From NCBI RefSeq assembly GCF_020080835.1, contig NC_058162.1, positions 3,658,001-3,722,000 on the forward strand: a stretch of 64,000 bases of DNA, written 5' to 3'. The DNA is from Cotesia glomerata. Its lineage: Eukaryota > Arthropoda > Insecta > Hymenoptera > Braconidae. The notes under the pieces were generated by a model. That model saw nothing but the letters and a program-made list of their open reading frames with translations, was not told where the DNA came from and did not search any database. Positions 48,201 through 60,000 of the stretch are shown here, piece by piece. Both the position numbers and the translations under genes were made by a program. The number at the start of each line of letters is the position of its first letter. Position 1 is the stretch's first letter.

Positions 48201-50673
48201 TACGTGAAAAATACTCAGGGAAATAACATATACCCTCACGGTTTTGGAAATACCGTAAAGATTCGGTATTTACACGATATAAATGCTGTATTTTTACCGT
48301 AATACTTCAGTTATTTTAGCCAGTTTTTTTGTCGAATTATTACGAAAAAACTACGAAATAAATTCAGAATATTTACGGCAATACAATAGAAAAATGACGG
48401 TATATTAACAGCATTTAAACCGTAAATGTACCGCATATTTACTGTATATCTGCGGCACTATTACAGCAAAAAACCGGAAAAAAAATCTCTACTTTCTATT
48501 ACCGGCAAAATACCAAAAATATGCTGCTTTACTACTATTTTTCAACAGCTTAAAATTTTTTTTTATAATATTATAAATTATCATGAATAATTTTTAAGAG
48601 GTTGATAAATTAATTTCTCTGATTTTATTATTATTATCATTTTTTTTAATCCAGACCAGGATTAGAACCCGGATCATCTACTTACGCCTCGAAGGCTCTA
48701 CCAGTTGAGCTATCAGAGACACTATTCGTATCTATTTACTCAGTCACCTAATAAGACTCACCGAGTAATGAACACAACCGTCCATCTTACGGTAGAAAGC
48801 ATTATATCTTTAATTATATCAGTATAAACGCGGTAAAATTGCAGTATATCTTTGGTATTTTTACCGTATAAATACCATTTTATTATTGTAAAATTATAGT
48901 AATATTTTAGTTAATACATAAATTTTTTACGGTAAAAGTTCTAGAGTTTTACGGTAATTTTATCGTATTATTTCTGAACTTTGCAGCAAAAGTACGGTAG
49001 AAATGCTGTATAACTACACGGAAAAAAGTAAACTGTAATATTCACTCGGATTCTGGTTAATTTTTATAGTTTCAAACAGTAAAGCGGGCATCGGGGTGGC
49101 AAAAATATAAATATTACAGAACTTAATGTAGAAAGTATAAAAGCCACAATTTATAATTTAATATCCAAAATAAGTGATTAGTAGCTGTCACTATAGTAAA
49201 TAACGACTCTTTCATCTTAAAAAATTACAGTTTCAAACAGTAAAAATTGCCATTTCAATATATAGTCGATATTATGAGAAGGGGAACTCAGATGAAAGAG
49301 AAGGGGGTCTCACTCTAGGAGAATTTAACATTTGAAACAGTAAAAATTCTACTTTTAAAATATACATTTTATCAATCCAAGCAAGTCAATAATTACAGTT
49401 TGATTTTTAGCGTTGCGTTTAAAATTTACCATTTTACTTTGTAAATATTGACGTTGCTTGTATTAGAAATTTACTAACTTTATTTTATACTTTTTACATA
49501 TCATAAGATCATTTTTTAGGTACCAAATGATAAATATCAAAGTCTGAATTCTTAATTATTATACTTTAACATTTTAGACATTTACATAGCGAATATTACT
49601 GTTTGAAATAGTATTTTCTTCCATGTAAAGAGTAAATTGTAACGTTTAAATGGTAAATATTATAAAGTGAATAGTAAAATCACGATTTGACTGTTTGAAA
49701 TGGTAATTTTTAGCAGTTGATCATTATTTATTATAAATCGACTGTTATTTATTACAGTTTACTTTTTTCCGTGTATAGTAAAAAAACTGGCCAAAATAAC
49801 CACAGAAATACCGCATTATTTCAGAATTATAACGGTTAATTTATGGTAAACGCATTAATACCGAAAATTTACGGTATTTCAAAAACCGCGAGGGTAACAA
49901 TTTGATGAACTGATTTTATAATGAAAATGATTTTTAAATTGATTTTTAATTTATTTAATATAATATCTGTGCATTAAAAATGTGCAACAGTAGTATTAGC
50001 AAGTAACGATTAATATGTTATTTATTAAAAGTTTGGGTTTGAGTTTTAAATAGTATTGGTTCAATTGCTCCCGAGCGGGGGTCAATTGAACCATTCGACG
50101 CGTCTGGATAAATTAATAATTTTTTAAAATTTACGTTGTTTATTGACTAATTTATGTATTGATAGTGATAGTAGACTTAATAAACTACCATTCCAAGAGA
50201 AAAAAAATTATTATTTAGTTTTAATTTGAATAGTAAAAAATTACTAAACTTTTTTTGGTTCAATTGACCCCTTTCTCCCCTACCAAAAAAATTTTATAGT
50301 TCAACTGCAAAAAAAAATTGTAGCTGGATTATTTTTTAAGAAAAACAACGCATTAAAAAAATTTTCAGTTAAATTACAGAAAAAAAATTAAAAACAATTT
50401 TAATTAAGTACTTTATTATTAACAAAACCTTTGCTCGGAAAATTCGAGCTTAATTACTCGGGAAAAAAGTGAAAAAAATGTATTATATTTCTGTACTTAC
50501 GGAACTCTCTTATAACAAGTACCCGCTCGACTATTATTATCCGAATTCGTGGTTGTGGGCTGATAATAATGACCACCTTTAACACCTTGGTACTGCGCGG
50601 TGGCAAAGCAAATTCCCGCGAGTAATTGGGAGAAAATAAGCTTGTTCTTTAAAGAATTAGCAGTGATCGTCAT
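39266..50673 (-). CDS. NimB: Nimrod B-type secreted protein, complete, 4 exons
   Basis: Secreted hemocyte-type protein of the Nimrod superfamily, implicated in recognition and phagocytosis of bacteria or apoptotic cells. Exons on the minus strand: 50673-50501, 46486-46423, 42819-42353, 39881-39266; phases agree, 1320 nt, 439 aa. A signal peptide (MTITANSLKNKLIFSQLLAG...) is followed by the Nimrod mark CCDGY, then eight NIM repeats of the form CxxxCxxGxCxxPxxCxCxxGY (for example CPGGCVNGDCIAPHVCQC). No TM or GPI segment follows, which places it in the B group. Between repeats 6 and 7 lies a low-complexity linker of xxYxP pentads (GGYQPDGYQPNSYRPDNYQP). AATAAA on the minus strand lies at 39171-39166. 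The introns are packed with MITEs. The exact B paralogue (B1-B5) cannot be fixed by eye. Confidence 0.9.
39940..42318. repeat. MITE-rich NimB intron 3
   Basis: Holds CTTGAATCAAG-family MITEs at about 39940-40107, 41759-41980 and 42101-42318, and the CACGG-ended element 40771-41656. Near 42041-42100 a GTACTGAGTAC palindrome pairs on both sides of AAAAA. No coding sequence. Confidence 0.65.
40771..41656. mobile_element. TA-flanked MITE with CACGGAGAAAA ends
   Basis: 886 bp; CACGGAGAAAATTTT on the left and ATTTTTCTCCGTG on the right, each next to TA. The interior is built of TGATGGTAACTACTA-type palindromes. Same superfamily as 42932-45872 and 49017-49773. Confidence 0.75.
43373..44362. mobile_element. 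Nested element with CCCGAGTAAAAA ends and CACCGCCG repeats
   Basis: Left end CCCGAGTAAAAATGAAATTA, right end TTTTTACTCGGG. Inverted clusters of GCACCACCGCCGCACC (43430-43575) and its complement (44015-44345) face each other, strikingly GC-rich for this genome. The word TCGTTCGACCGCCGCACCAC pairs with GTGGTGCGGCGGTCGAACGA. Confidence 0.7.
43866..43933 (-). other. tRNA-like module (degenerate), copy 1
   Basis: Minus strand reads AGTGCAGTTGGCAATG (A-box-like) and, about 35 nt on, GGTTCGAATCC (perfect B box). The cloverleaf is incomplete, so it is a tRNA-derived remnant rather than a functional tRNA. It aligns by eye with the module at 48650. Confidence 0.45.
45308..45535. repeat. Two adjacent long hairpins
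   Basis: First hairpin: ATCACATGTAATTGTTGGCC against GGTCAACAAACATGTGAT, with outer arms GGGAAGTAAA / TTTACTTCCC (45330-45432). Second: TTTGCTCGACGAAGGCAGAA against TTTCTGCCCGTCGAGCAAA (45453-45531). Both are GC-richer than the surroundings and look like MITE remnants. Confidence 0.65.
45879..46062. mobile_element. Palindromic 'CTTGAGTCAAG' MITE
   Basis: About 184 bp, TTGAAAAAAAGATTTTCTTG at the left and CTTGAGTCAATTTATTTTTT at the right, ending near AACAGTG. It lies directly beside the right end of the 42932-45872 element. Confidence 0.6.
46999..47269. mobile_element. 'CACTGATAGAAGG' MITE, copy 2
   Basis: 271 bp with perfect terminal repeats CACTGATAGAAGGATTT...(complement at 47250-47269) and internal palindromes TTATTAGAGACCA / TGGTCTCTAATAA. 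No coding capacity. In NimB intron 1. Confidence 0.8.
48650..48720 (-). other. tRNA-like module (degenerate), copy 2
   Basis: Minus strand: TAGCTCAACTGGTAGAGC is a good D-arm/A box with a perfect 4-bp stem, and CCGGGTTCTAATCCTGG forms a T-arm/B box. Acceptor and anticodon stems pair poorly, so it is tRNA-derived, not a functional gene. Confidence 0.55.
49017..49773. mobile_element. Inner element of the nest, TA-flanked CACGG MITE
   Basis: 757 bp. CACGGAAAAAAGTAAACTGT at the left and its reverse complement at the right, TA on both sides (49015-49016, 49774-49775). Same family as 40771 and 42932. Confidence 0.8.
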
Positions 50674-50699
50674 CTTGACAGCACTGCGTAAAAAGTAAC

Positions 50700-50775
50700 T
50701 ACTGAACTGGGCTAGTAAATATTATTTTTATATACTCTTCTGGAGCAGTGTCGCGTCAATGTGTCACGAGATAAC
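50700..50775 (-). promoter_or_regulatory. NimB core promoter (TATA, Inr) and GATA site
   Basis: Minus strand: TATATAAAAA at 50734-50725; arthropod initiator TCAGT at 50705-50701, placing +1 near 50703, 31 nt from the TATA start; 5' UTR of about 30 nt before the ATG. An AGATAA GATA motif lies at 50769-50774, about 66-71 bp upstream of +1. GATA factors drive hemocyte genes in Drosophila, so the site fits the gene but binding is inferred. Confidence 0.6.
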
Positions 50776-51042
50776 TCGACTTAAGGTCAACTGATTAACG
50801 CTGTTTTATTTGTTTATTTATTATTCATTCACTCGTTAGATACGAGTGATACGCCGTACTTAGAAATAATTGTTATGAAATAGATAAAAGCATTTAAACA
50901 TTTTAATTAGATACTTATAATTTATTATTAAAGTAATAAATATGTAAAAAATTTGACATTAAATTACAAAATTTTTCTTAATTCTCAATAATAATAATAT
51001 TAATAATAATTAATAATTAATGATTTATTTTAAAAACTAAAT

Positions 51043-54000
51043 TTAATTAGGCGACTCTGGTTTGGATGAAAAAGTTGTTGTCTGAAGAGGAATTTCGTCA
51101 TAGAGATGTTCACCCTCGGTGTTTGTTTGGAACGAAAGTTGACGAAAGGGATTCGAAGGAGGCCGATCGTAGTGAGCTTCTAACAGATCTGGAAATATAT
51201 AAAACTTATAAGATAATGTTAGCGTGCACAGAAAAAAAGATTTCTTGACTGGAGAATAAAATTCTTGGCTCAAGTAAGTTTTCGGGTGCCCGAAGGAAGA
51301 CCGAAGTTGTCTTGGCCGAAGTAAAAATTTTTCGAGAAATTCTATTCTTGGTGGAAGTAATTTTTCTTAATTCAAATTATCATAAATACTTGATACAATA
51401 AATTTTTATATTGGATCAAGATTTTTAGATACGTTAAGGAAGCAGCGCCACCTACTTCTGCTGAGAAAAAAATTTTCTCACCTTGAAAAAATTTTTCTCG
51501 AGAATATTTGATACCCATTTTAGATTATTTTACCACGCAATTATACATATTGAATGAAAAAAAATGATTCAATATTATTTGATCTTCCCATTTGACATGT
51601 TTGTCAATAAAAATATTAATGAAAATTTATTATCGAGATATTTAATTTTTTGGAGCAAGAGAAAAATTTTCTCAAAACAAGAAAATTTTCTTGATTTAAA
51701 TAAATTGTCTTGGATCAAGATACGTATTTCTTGAAGCAAGAGAATTAATTTTGTTGGAATAAGTGGAATTTCTTGTGTCAAAAAAAATTTTTTTTTTCGC
51801 CCAAGAAAATAATTAGCAAGAAAAATATTTTCTTGGTTTTAAAAAAAAATATTTTCAAGTTCAAGAAATTATGTGTGACTAAAAAAAAATTTTCAATTTT
51901 TATTTGTCCAGAAGTTTACACGTCAACCAATATCTACACTAAAAAAAAAAAAAAAATTCTTGACTGGAGTGTAAATTTTCGTGGCTCAAAAAAATATTAA
52001 GGAAGGATAAAAATTTTTTGAATGAAATCAAAGTTTTTTAAGCCAAGAAAATTTTTTCTTGCTCCAAAATAACTTTCGTTTTCCTTAAAATTTTCGTGGC
52101 GCAACAAATTTGTGTTTTGTGTGTAGTATTAAAAAAAATTGGTTTTATATTAATGTTAGATTCATCTAAAAACCAAGGTCATCTAAGCTCTTTAAAAGAA
52201 TCAAATAATAATTTTTATTTTGACTTTATCAACACTTTAAAATTAATTCTTTTCTAAAATTCTTTATACTTAAAAATAAAATGTAAAATTTTTTTGGCAT
52301 ACGCTCAACTAAAACAAATTTTAATTATATTTTTGAATTTTATGCTTTAAAAATTGATTGTTTTGAACTTATGGCTACAAAAATTGATAATTATAATAAA
52401 AACGACTCTTTGGACGCTAAAAGATCGAAATTAAAAAAAAAAATTGATAAAAATCTAGTTGAATTCAAAAATTTTTCGAGTTTTCGAAAATTTTCAATTT
52501 TTACAGCTAAAAGTTAAATTTTTAAAGCAGAAGGTCAGAAAATATAAATAACATTTTTTCCAAGTTTATACATTTTAAGAATTTTTAATTTAACCAGTGA
52601 AAAAAATTTCTTTTATACGTCTTTTTGGTATTAGTAACGCGATGTGAACAAATTAAATCATTTTAGGATATATCTAGCCAGATATATTTATATATGGCCA
52701 ATTGTTATACATGCTCATATGGCGATATTAGAAAATTTTACACAGAACGTGTAAAATTATATATTCAAGTAATGTGTATGTCTGTATTATGTATTATCCT
52801 AAAAATCGGTATTCGCTTAATTTAACTTGGTAACTTAGATTTTATATTGCGCGAATAATGTAAAAGGATAAGTGGAAAACGATAGACATTGAAGAGATGG
52901 CTAGGTTCCAACTTCAAACGGGATGTATTTTATCTTTCCTTGTTCTCAAATCGTTCGAGACTTGGCACTTTCCACAGTTAACTTTCTATTTGATAACATC
53001 GAGATTATCGAGATCATTTTATAGCACTTTGTTATATTTATTGTTGCTAAGTTTTTCGATTGCTGAAAAGTTTTTCGAAAGATTACTACAGGACACAAAT
53101 TTATGTCAAGACCTTTCTAACGATAACAAATTTAATAGTAAAAATCTTTTTCAAAACAAAAACATGTTTATCACAAAAGTTAGCCTAATCTTGTAATTAT
53201 TTAGATGATAAATCGACTATCACCGAAAAAAATAACAAACCGTAAAAAGACATTAATTCAGGTTATGACCTTTTTGATAGTTCTAAATTTAACTATAGGA
53301 ACTAATTTCATAATAAAGATATGCGCGTCACAAAATTTTCCATATCTTTTTTTTAATGAAGGCACAAATTCAGATCAAGACCTTGTTAATGATTCAAAAT
53401 TGAACGGAAAAAAACCCATTTTATAATATTAACTACACCAGAGACAAAATTTTCCTTATTCTCTTAATCAGAAATACAAGCAACCTTGCAGTCACTAAGT
53501 GATTGTCATGATTTGTTAACTATAAATAAATAAAATTTTTCTTTATTAAATAATGACTTTTGTTAAATTGCACTGTACTTTTTTAACTATTGACGTTTAT
53601 AAAAATATAAGCTCATCCTGATGTTACACTCATCAAGAGCTTTCATTTGAGTACCCACATGCATTTTGATATATATTTATATATATAATATATATAAATA
53701 TATGAAAAATTGATGTGGGTACTCAAATGAAAGGTCTCGATGAGTGTAATGTCGGGGTGAGCTTATATCTTTAAAAATGTCAATAGTTCACAAGATACAA
53801 GGTCGTTTCTTAATTATGTTAAATTGCACTGTACTTTCTTAAATATTAATGTTTTTAAAGATATAAGCTCATCCTGATGCTACACTCATCAAGATCTTTC
53901 ATTTGAGTACCTACATGCATTTTGATATATTTTTCATCTATACATATATATAAATATATAAAATATATGAAAAATTGATGTGGGTACTCAAATGAAAGAT

Positions 54001-57000
54001 CTCGATGAGTGTAATGTCGGGATGAGCTTATATCGTTAAAAATGTCAATAGTTCTCAAGATACAAGGTCGTTTTTCAATTATATTAAATTGCACTGTACT
54101 TTCTCAACTATTGGAGTTTTTAAAGATATAAGCTCGTCCCGATCATACACTCATCAAGACCTTTCATTTGAGTACCCACATGCATGTTGATATATTTTTC
54201 ATATATAAATATATATAATATATATAAATATATGAAAAATTGATGTGGGTACTCAAATGAAAGGTCTCGATGAGTGTAACATCGGGATGAGCTTATACCT
54301 TTAAAAATATCAATAGTTCACGAGATACAAGGTCATTTTTTAATTATCTATCCAGAGATAGAGTATTTTTGTATGCAGCCTAAATACTTATTATCATAAA
54401 TTGACTATTGGTGAGAACATGAAAAGGCATAACTTCAAGAAAAACCCATTTTATCATATAAATACACCGGCCACAAAATTTTACTTATTCTCTTAATAAT
54501 ATAGATTATTTTTTTTTCAAAAAAAAATTACTCGACAATAATTACCTCGTAAATCATTGCATAAATGAATATTTAGATATTGATTAGAGCAAGTTGATTC
54601 ACGTGCTACAGAATTTGATTTCGGTAAAGTTCCGGGTCGTTCCGGAATAATACACCTGGGAATTTCTAAAACAAACAATCAAAATTAACTAAATAAATAA
54701 AATAATATTATTAAATTTAAAATATCACCGTTTATTTTATTATCATTAAATTAATAGTGCGAAGAAAAAGATAAAAAAAGTAAAACATCGGGGAGTAAAT
54801 AAAAAGCGGAAGTACGTAATTTAACAATTATTTAATATTTCTATCTTTCACTTAAATATAATTCGCTTTGATTTTTTCACTCGATAAAAATAGTTAATCG
54901 CCGACTCGGGAGGTGGGTCATTTAACATCTGTATATCGGAGTGAGTAATAATTATATCGATAATAATAAAGAAAGATTGATGTGTAGCCAGTTGTTGAAA
55001 CAAAGTTGCAGCCAAGAGTTTACTCGCTTATTAGCATTGCAGTAAATATCGTATATTATACTTAATATATCTCATATATTTATGTTATGTGTAGTATAAT
55101 GTATGATCATATTTCGAAATAATACTCGTCAATCCTAGTGTGTCATAACGGCATATTTTAATGTTTTAGAACAAACTCGCAATACAAGGTACATAAGTCA
55201 ACTCTTACGGCTATAAAAGAGTTACTCAAATTTACAACTGGTAACTTTGCAAATATATGTGTATGTATGTTGTTGTTGAATTAATAATAATAAAGTTCAT
55301 TAATTAATTCGCTTGCGTCATTTTTAAAGTAACTCTTGAGAAGTTAATTTAATTTTTTTTATAACAACTTTAAAGCCTATTAGTCTAATAAAAATAGTAA
55401 TTGATGAAGCTATTATATTATAGAAGAATTTTTATTTAAAATTTTTGTGATAGAAAGTAAAAAAGCTTACCGTAATCACGTACGGGCGTAAGTATGTGAC
55501 TATTGCGACTGATCGTGTGTACGTCGGCGCCTTTTTCGCGCGTCAACGTCGGGAATTTTGGCGTCGGAGTCGGCGGAATAGGTGACATCGTTCTTGTCCT
55601 TGCAGAAAACGTGTTACTGTTAGTATTATGATCTCCGGAGAATTTTTCTGTGTCGTAAATCGAAACTCTAAGAGTCTCGTAAAGTTTTGCTCGAACGTGA
55701 AGAATAGCGAGGGCTGCCATTATTGTCAGCCCCAGAGATATTATTGACCCTATAACGATAAACGCTATGATATCTAATGACATCGGAACGTGAACCGGAA
55801 TTTTATCCGCTTCCAGCGAGTCGTGTAATCCTGAAAAAATGAATTATATATAATGAAAAAAAATTTTTAACAGTAATAATTTATTTTTTATTTTATATGA
55901 GGTATAAAATATATTTAATTAATTAATTAATTTATTTATTTATTTATTAATATACATGCTTCTTGGAAGAAGATAATTCTTACAGCATGATAGGTTGATT
56001 CGAGGTGGTTTTTTACCATAAAAATTTATTTTCTAATTAAAATAACAATAACATAATATTTGGTACAAAAAAAAAAAAAAAGGAAAAGTTTGTCAAAGAA
56101 TTTAAAAATTACAGTATACTATAATTAATTTGAATATAGAATGGGCTGTTTTCAAAAAGCTTGTATATTAATAAATAAAATAAATTAAAAAATTAAATAA
56201 ATTAATTTTAAATATTTTATTTATTAATAAATTAATTTATTCAATTTATTTATAAATTTAATATAAAAGAAATTTTTTAATTAATTCGTCATTCAAAAAT
56301 TAAATAAATTGAATATAAATAAAATGAATTAAAAAATAAAAAAAAATATATTTAATTTATAAATATATACATCTTTGATATAATCATCCACAGATTCGGT
56401 AGAATCTGGCGCCAAGTTCCGTTCAAATCCGTTGTAAACGGAGCGCGAGACTACCGACTGTGTTTACTGTAAGCAGAACGGTATTTTGAGGTTGCAAAAT
56501 TTTATTTAATTCTACGGTACTTCTTGTTCCTAAATTTTATATTATAACAGTAATTCATGCTTTATTTTACTGATATTAATTAATTATATTCAATTATAAC
56601 AATTAATCTACTTGAAATTATTAAATGTTATCAGCACAAACTATAGCAAGCTCAAAAATTTCGATCCTAACTTATTTTCTATGTAAAAAGTGACATGCCA
56701 CAGACTAAATAATTCGAGAATTTATGGTAATCTTCCAATAGATGGGAAACTACAGTTAAAAAAATACATTTCACAGCTTGCATCTACATCCGCCAGGGTG
56801 CGCTGGAATTGTTTTTACATATACTATAGCTACAAAGCCATAGTCTGCTATAAAAAATGCAGCCAACGCGAGATTTAAGTTGGTAAAAATTGTAAATTTT
56901 TATTATAATTACAAAAAATACTAAAATCCGAACAAAAACAGTTTCACTGTAAAAAAATCGCGCCAAGTCCACGTTCATAAGCCTATCAAGAAAAAAATTT

Positions 57001-60000
57001 CTTTTTTCTTTACAAAAGATATAAAATTAAAAATTAAAAATCCAAGTAACCGATATGATTGTATTTGATTTTCGGAAATTAAAAAAAATTTTATTGTAAA
57101 TTTGAAAATTAAAAAAATAAATTTTGGAACGTACTTGGTGTGCGTCATTGTGTATTTCAATTTTTTTAAAGTTCTGGTAAATAGATTTTACGAATTTCAT
57201 TAAAAGTAAAATATTTTGCAACCACGCACACTAAATACGTTCCAAAATTTTTTTTTTAATTTTCAAATTTACAATAAAATTTTTTTTAATTTCCGAAAAT
57301 CAAATACAATCATATCGGTTACTTGGATTTTTTAATTTTTTTATTTTATATCTTTTTGTAAAGAAAAAAGAAATTTTTTTTTCTTGATAGTCTTATGAAC
57401 GTGGACTTGGCGCGATTTTTTTTACAGTGAAACTGTTTTTGTTCGGATTATAAACTCTAAGCAAGGGTATTATGTTTATGTTTATTATGTACAAAGGATG
57501 AGGAAAGTAGTAAAGAAGTAATACTAATACAGCAAAGCTGATTTATTCAATACTATAGAGCATCGTTTAGCATAGTTTTTTTTCAAAAATAGGACTTTTG
57601 TAGGGCTCGGTTGATTGACAGCAGTAAATAATAATAAAATAACGCGCATGCGGAATTTGCAGAAAAAATGCCTAATATCTAAGAAAAAACAAGTGTATTC
57701 AGAGGAAAAATATGACTCGCATGATGAATCTTGCACGTCATAACGCGAAGTGTTTGAGTAGTGCTTTACTCTCACTCTCTCAAGGTCAAACAATTATCTC
57801 GGCTTATTTTGTCTTGTTTTCAAGATACGAACATTTTTCTATTGTTTGGCAAGAAAATTTTTAGTTAATTTTAATGATTTTCTCGCTTTTATTACATTTT
57901 GATAGGTTACAAAATTAATCTTTATTGAATCATCTAATCAATGCCCGTGAAAAATTTTCTGATTATTAATAATAATTATTTTACAATCCCTAGAATTGTG
58001 TATATCAATTACCATATTTTATTAAATAAAAATTGATTTATTAGTTGATTAAGGTAGTTGAGTCATAAATGCAAAATTTTAAGTTTTCGAAATTTGAAAT
58101 ATGGGTCATAGAATACGCATTACATGTGCTGTTGAAATTTGAAATCAATTGACCATACATAACAGCAAGGAGATAATTGTAATTAAAAATGACATTTTAG
58201 CACAGACAGTATGGATGGAGAGTGAGAAAATCACAAATATTAATGGTTATTGCATTGAAAGGATTTTACGATCGTTTCAAAAAGCTGATATCTGTTAAAA
58301 TAATATACTTTAAATAATTCAAATAAATTTTGAAAATTTTAACCACATAATTTTTATAAATAGTTAATAAACTGGCTAGTTAAACAAAAATAACCATTAG
58401 TAAAAGCAAAAAAGAGATAACTTGTGAGAAAGACAGCACTAGCGAGTAAAAAGGAAAGAAATTATAAGTCCCAGGTGAACTACCTTAAGAAAAAAGTATT
58501 GAAACTAAAAAAAGAAAAATTTTCAATCTTAAAAATAAGCGATCTTAAAGAATTTTATTGAATTACATCAATTACTTTTTATGATAATGATTATTCAAGT
58601 ACATATTCTTTTAAACACTAACGAACAAATCTTAGAGAAAGTTATTTTCATTGTAACACTTTATTTCTGAATTTTAACTCTCTTCTAACAAGAAGATTTA
58701 ACGATCATGCGCCATCTGTTGGAAAATTTCAGTACTACTTTTAAATATCGCCATATCGACGGTCTAATTAGCAATTTGTCTACCTCCTTATTTTTTAGAG
58801 GGTGATTTTTTAACATTTTGATGGAGTAATAATCCAATTATAAATTATTTGAATGATTTAAACCTAAACACTATATCTCTATTAGATAATAATGATATTA
58901 AATGGTTTTTTTAAGTGATAATAAATTTTGAACTAATTGTTTTTTCGTACAAATAGAAGATTCTCTAAAATAGAGTTAGACAATTTGCTAATTAGAACGT
59001 CGATATGTAACTTTATATGACCAATTTTGATATTAGACCTTGAATCGAGTTCATTTTATCCGTTCCGTTTACTAACAAGAGCATAAAAATAAAAAAATTC
59101 GCATAAAAGAGACGATAAGTTTCCTAATCATAAAGAACTCTCTAATGCTCCGCATTGTGAATCGTGCTATAAAAAATTAATAAAGTACCTGTTCCAATGG
59201 AGCTCGTAATGATTTGGTTACTATTGGGTTTTCGCGGAACGTGTAAAACCGCCACGATTGGACGGGTTGTAGATGTTGACGTAGAAATTGATGTTGACGT
59301 AGAGTCCGATGTTGATGTTGACGTATCGACCTTCGTCACCGTCGCCGAGTCTGTTGTAGTCGCAAATGCATTTGACGAAGTCGTAGGTGTACCTTTGTTC
59401 GCTGTAATAATTACTGAGTTAATTGCTGGTAATTCCAATTTCGATGTCATTTCAGTGGAAATCTCACTGCCGGCTGTTGTTATGCTTTTGTTAATGCAAC
59501 TCATAAATTTATAGCCTAGTTTTCATCATAAATTACCGTCCGCGTTTTTACCATTCTATTTATATTCTACATGCTGATAGGAAAGTTTTAAAGAGTTTAA
59601 TTTAGTGCCTCAGAAATAAAATAAAACTTCGCGTATAATAATTTAGACGAAAATGAAAGCAATGGTTCAATTTTTAGCGTTAAATTCTGATTTTAATCTG
59701 GGAAAATTACGCAATTTATTTGCTTACTTATTGCGAGTATAAATAATAATTTAAAAAATAGAGTGATATTTAGATTGGTCGATACTAATTAAGAAAATTG
59801 TAAATAATTATATCACTGATGATAAAATAAAGAATAATTAAAAAAAATTATTTAGAATGATTTGCGCCAAGTGAAAGCGATGTAAATAATTATAAATAAA
59901 AATTAGCATTTTATATGTGGTTACTCACCTAGTTTCAGCTCTGAATTATCGGGTATTAAATTATAATTATCACCAGGACTATTTATTCCATTCACCTGCG

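Larger units (their letters stand above)
48231..49896. mobile_element. Middle element of the nest, TACCCTC(A/G)CGG ends
   Basis: Left TACCCTCACGGTTTTGGAAA, right the reverse complement of TACCCTCGCGGTTTTTGAAA. The interior is built of degenerate TTACGGTA / TACCGTAA palindromes and carries a tRNA-like module at 48650. It is split by the element at 49017-49773. Confidence 0.75.
47769..50283. mobile_element. Outer element of a triple nest, GTAGGGGAGAAAGGGG ends (NimB intron 1)
   Basis: Left end GTAGGGGAGAAAGGGGGCAA, right end the reverse complement of GTAGGGGAGAAAGGGGTCAA. The words CAATTGAACCA and CCATTCGACG/CCACTCGACT are repeated on both arms. It is split by the element at 48231-49896. Confidence 0.75.

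Noticed and set aside
43866..48720. Functional tRNA genes
   Set aside because: A and B boxes are present but acceptor and anticodon stems do not pair well and both modules are inside repeats.
52897..53426. Two adjacent + frames (99 and 73 codons) as hypothetical genes
   Set aside because: The second runs through a Helitron 5' domain; the two share DTN/GTN...QDL words only because both contain that domain. No orthologue or splice context.
59197..59514. 105-codon + frame rich in Val/Asp
   Set aside because: Antisense shadow of the Ser/Thr repeat stalk of the NimA-like gene.
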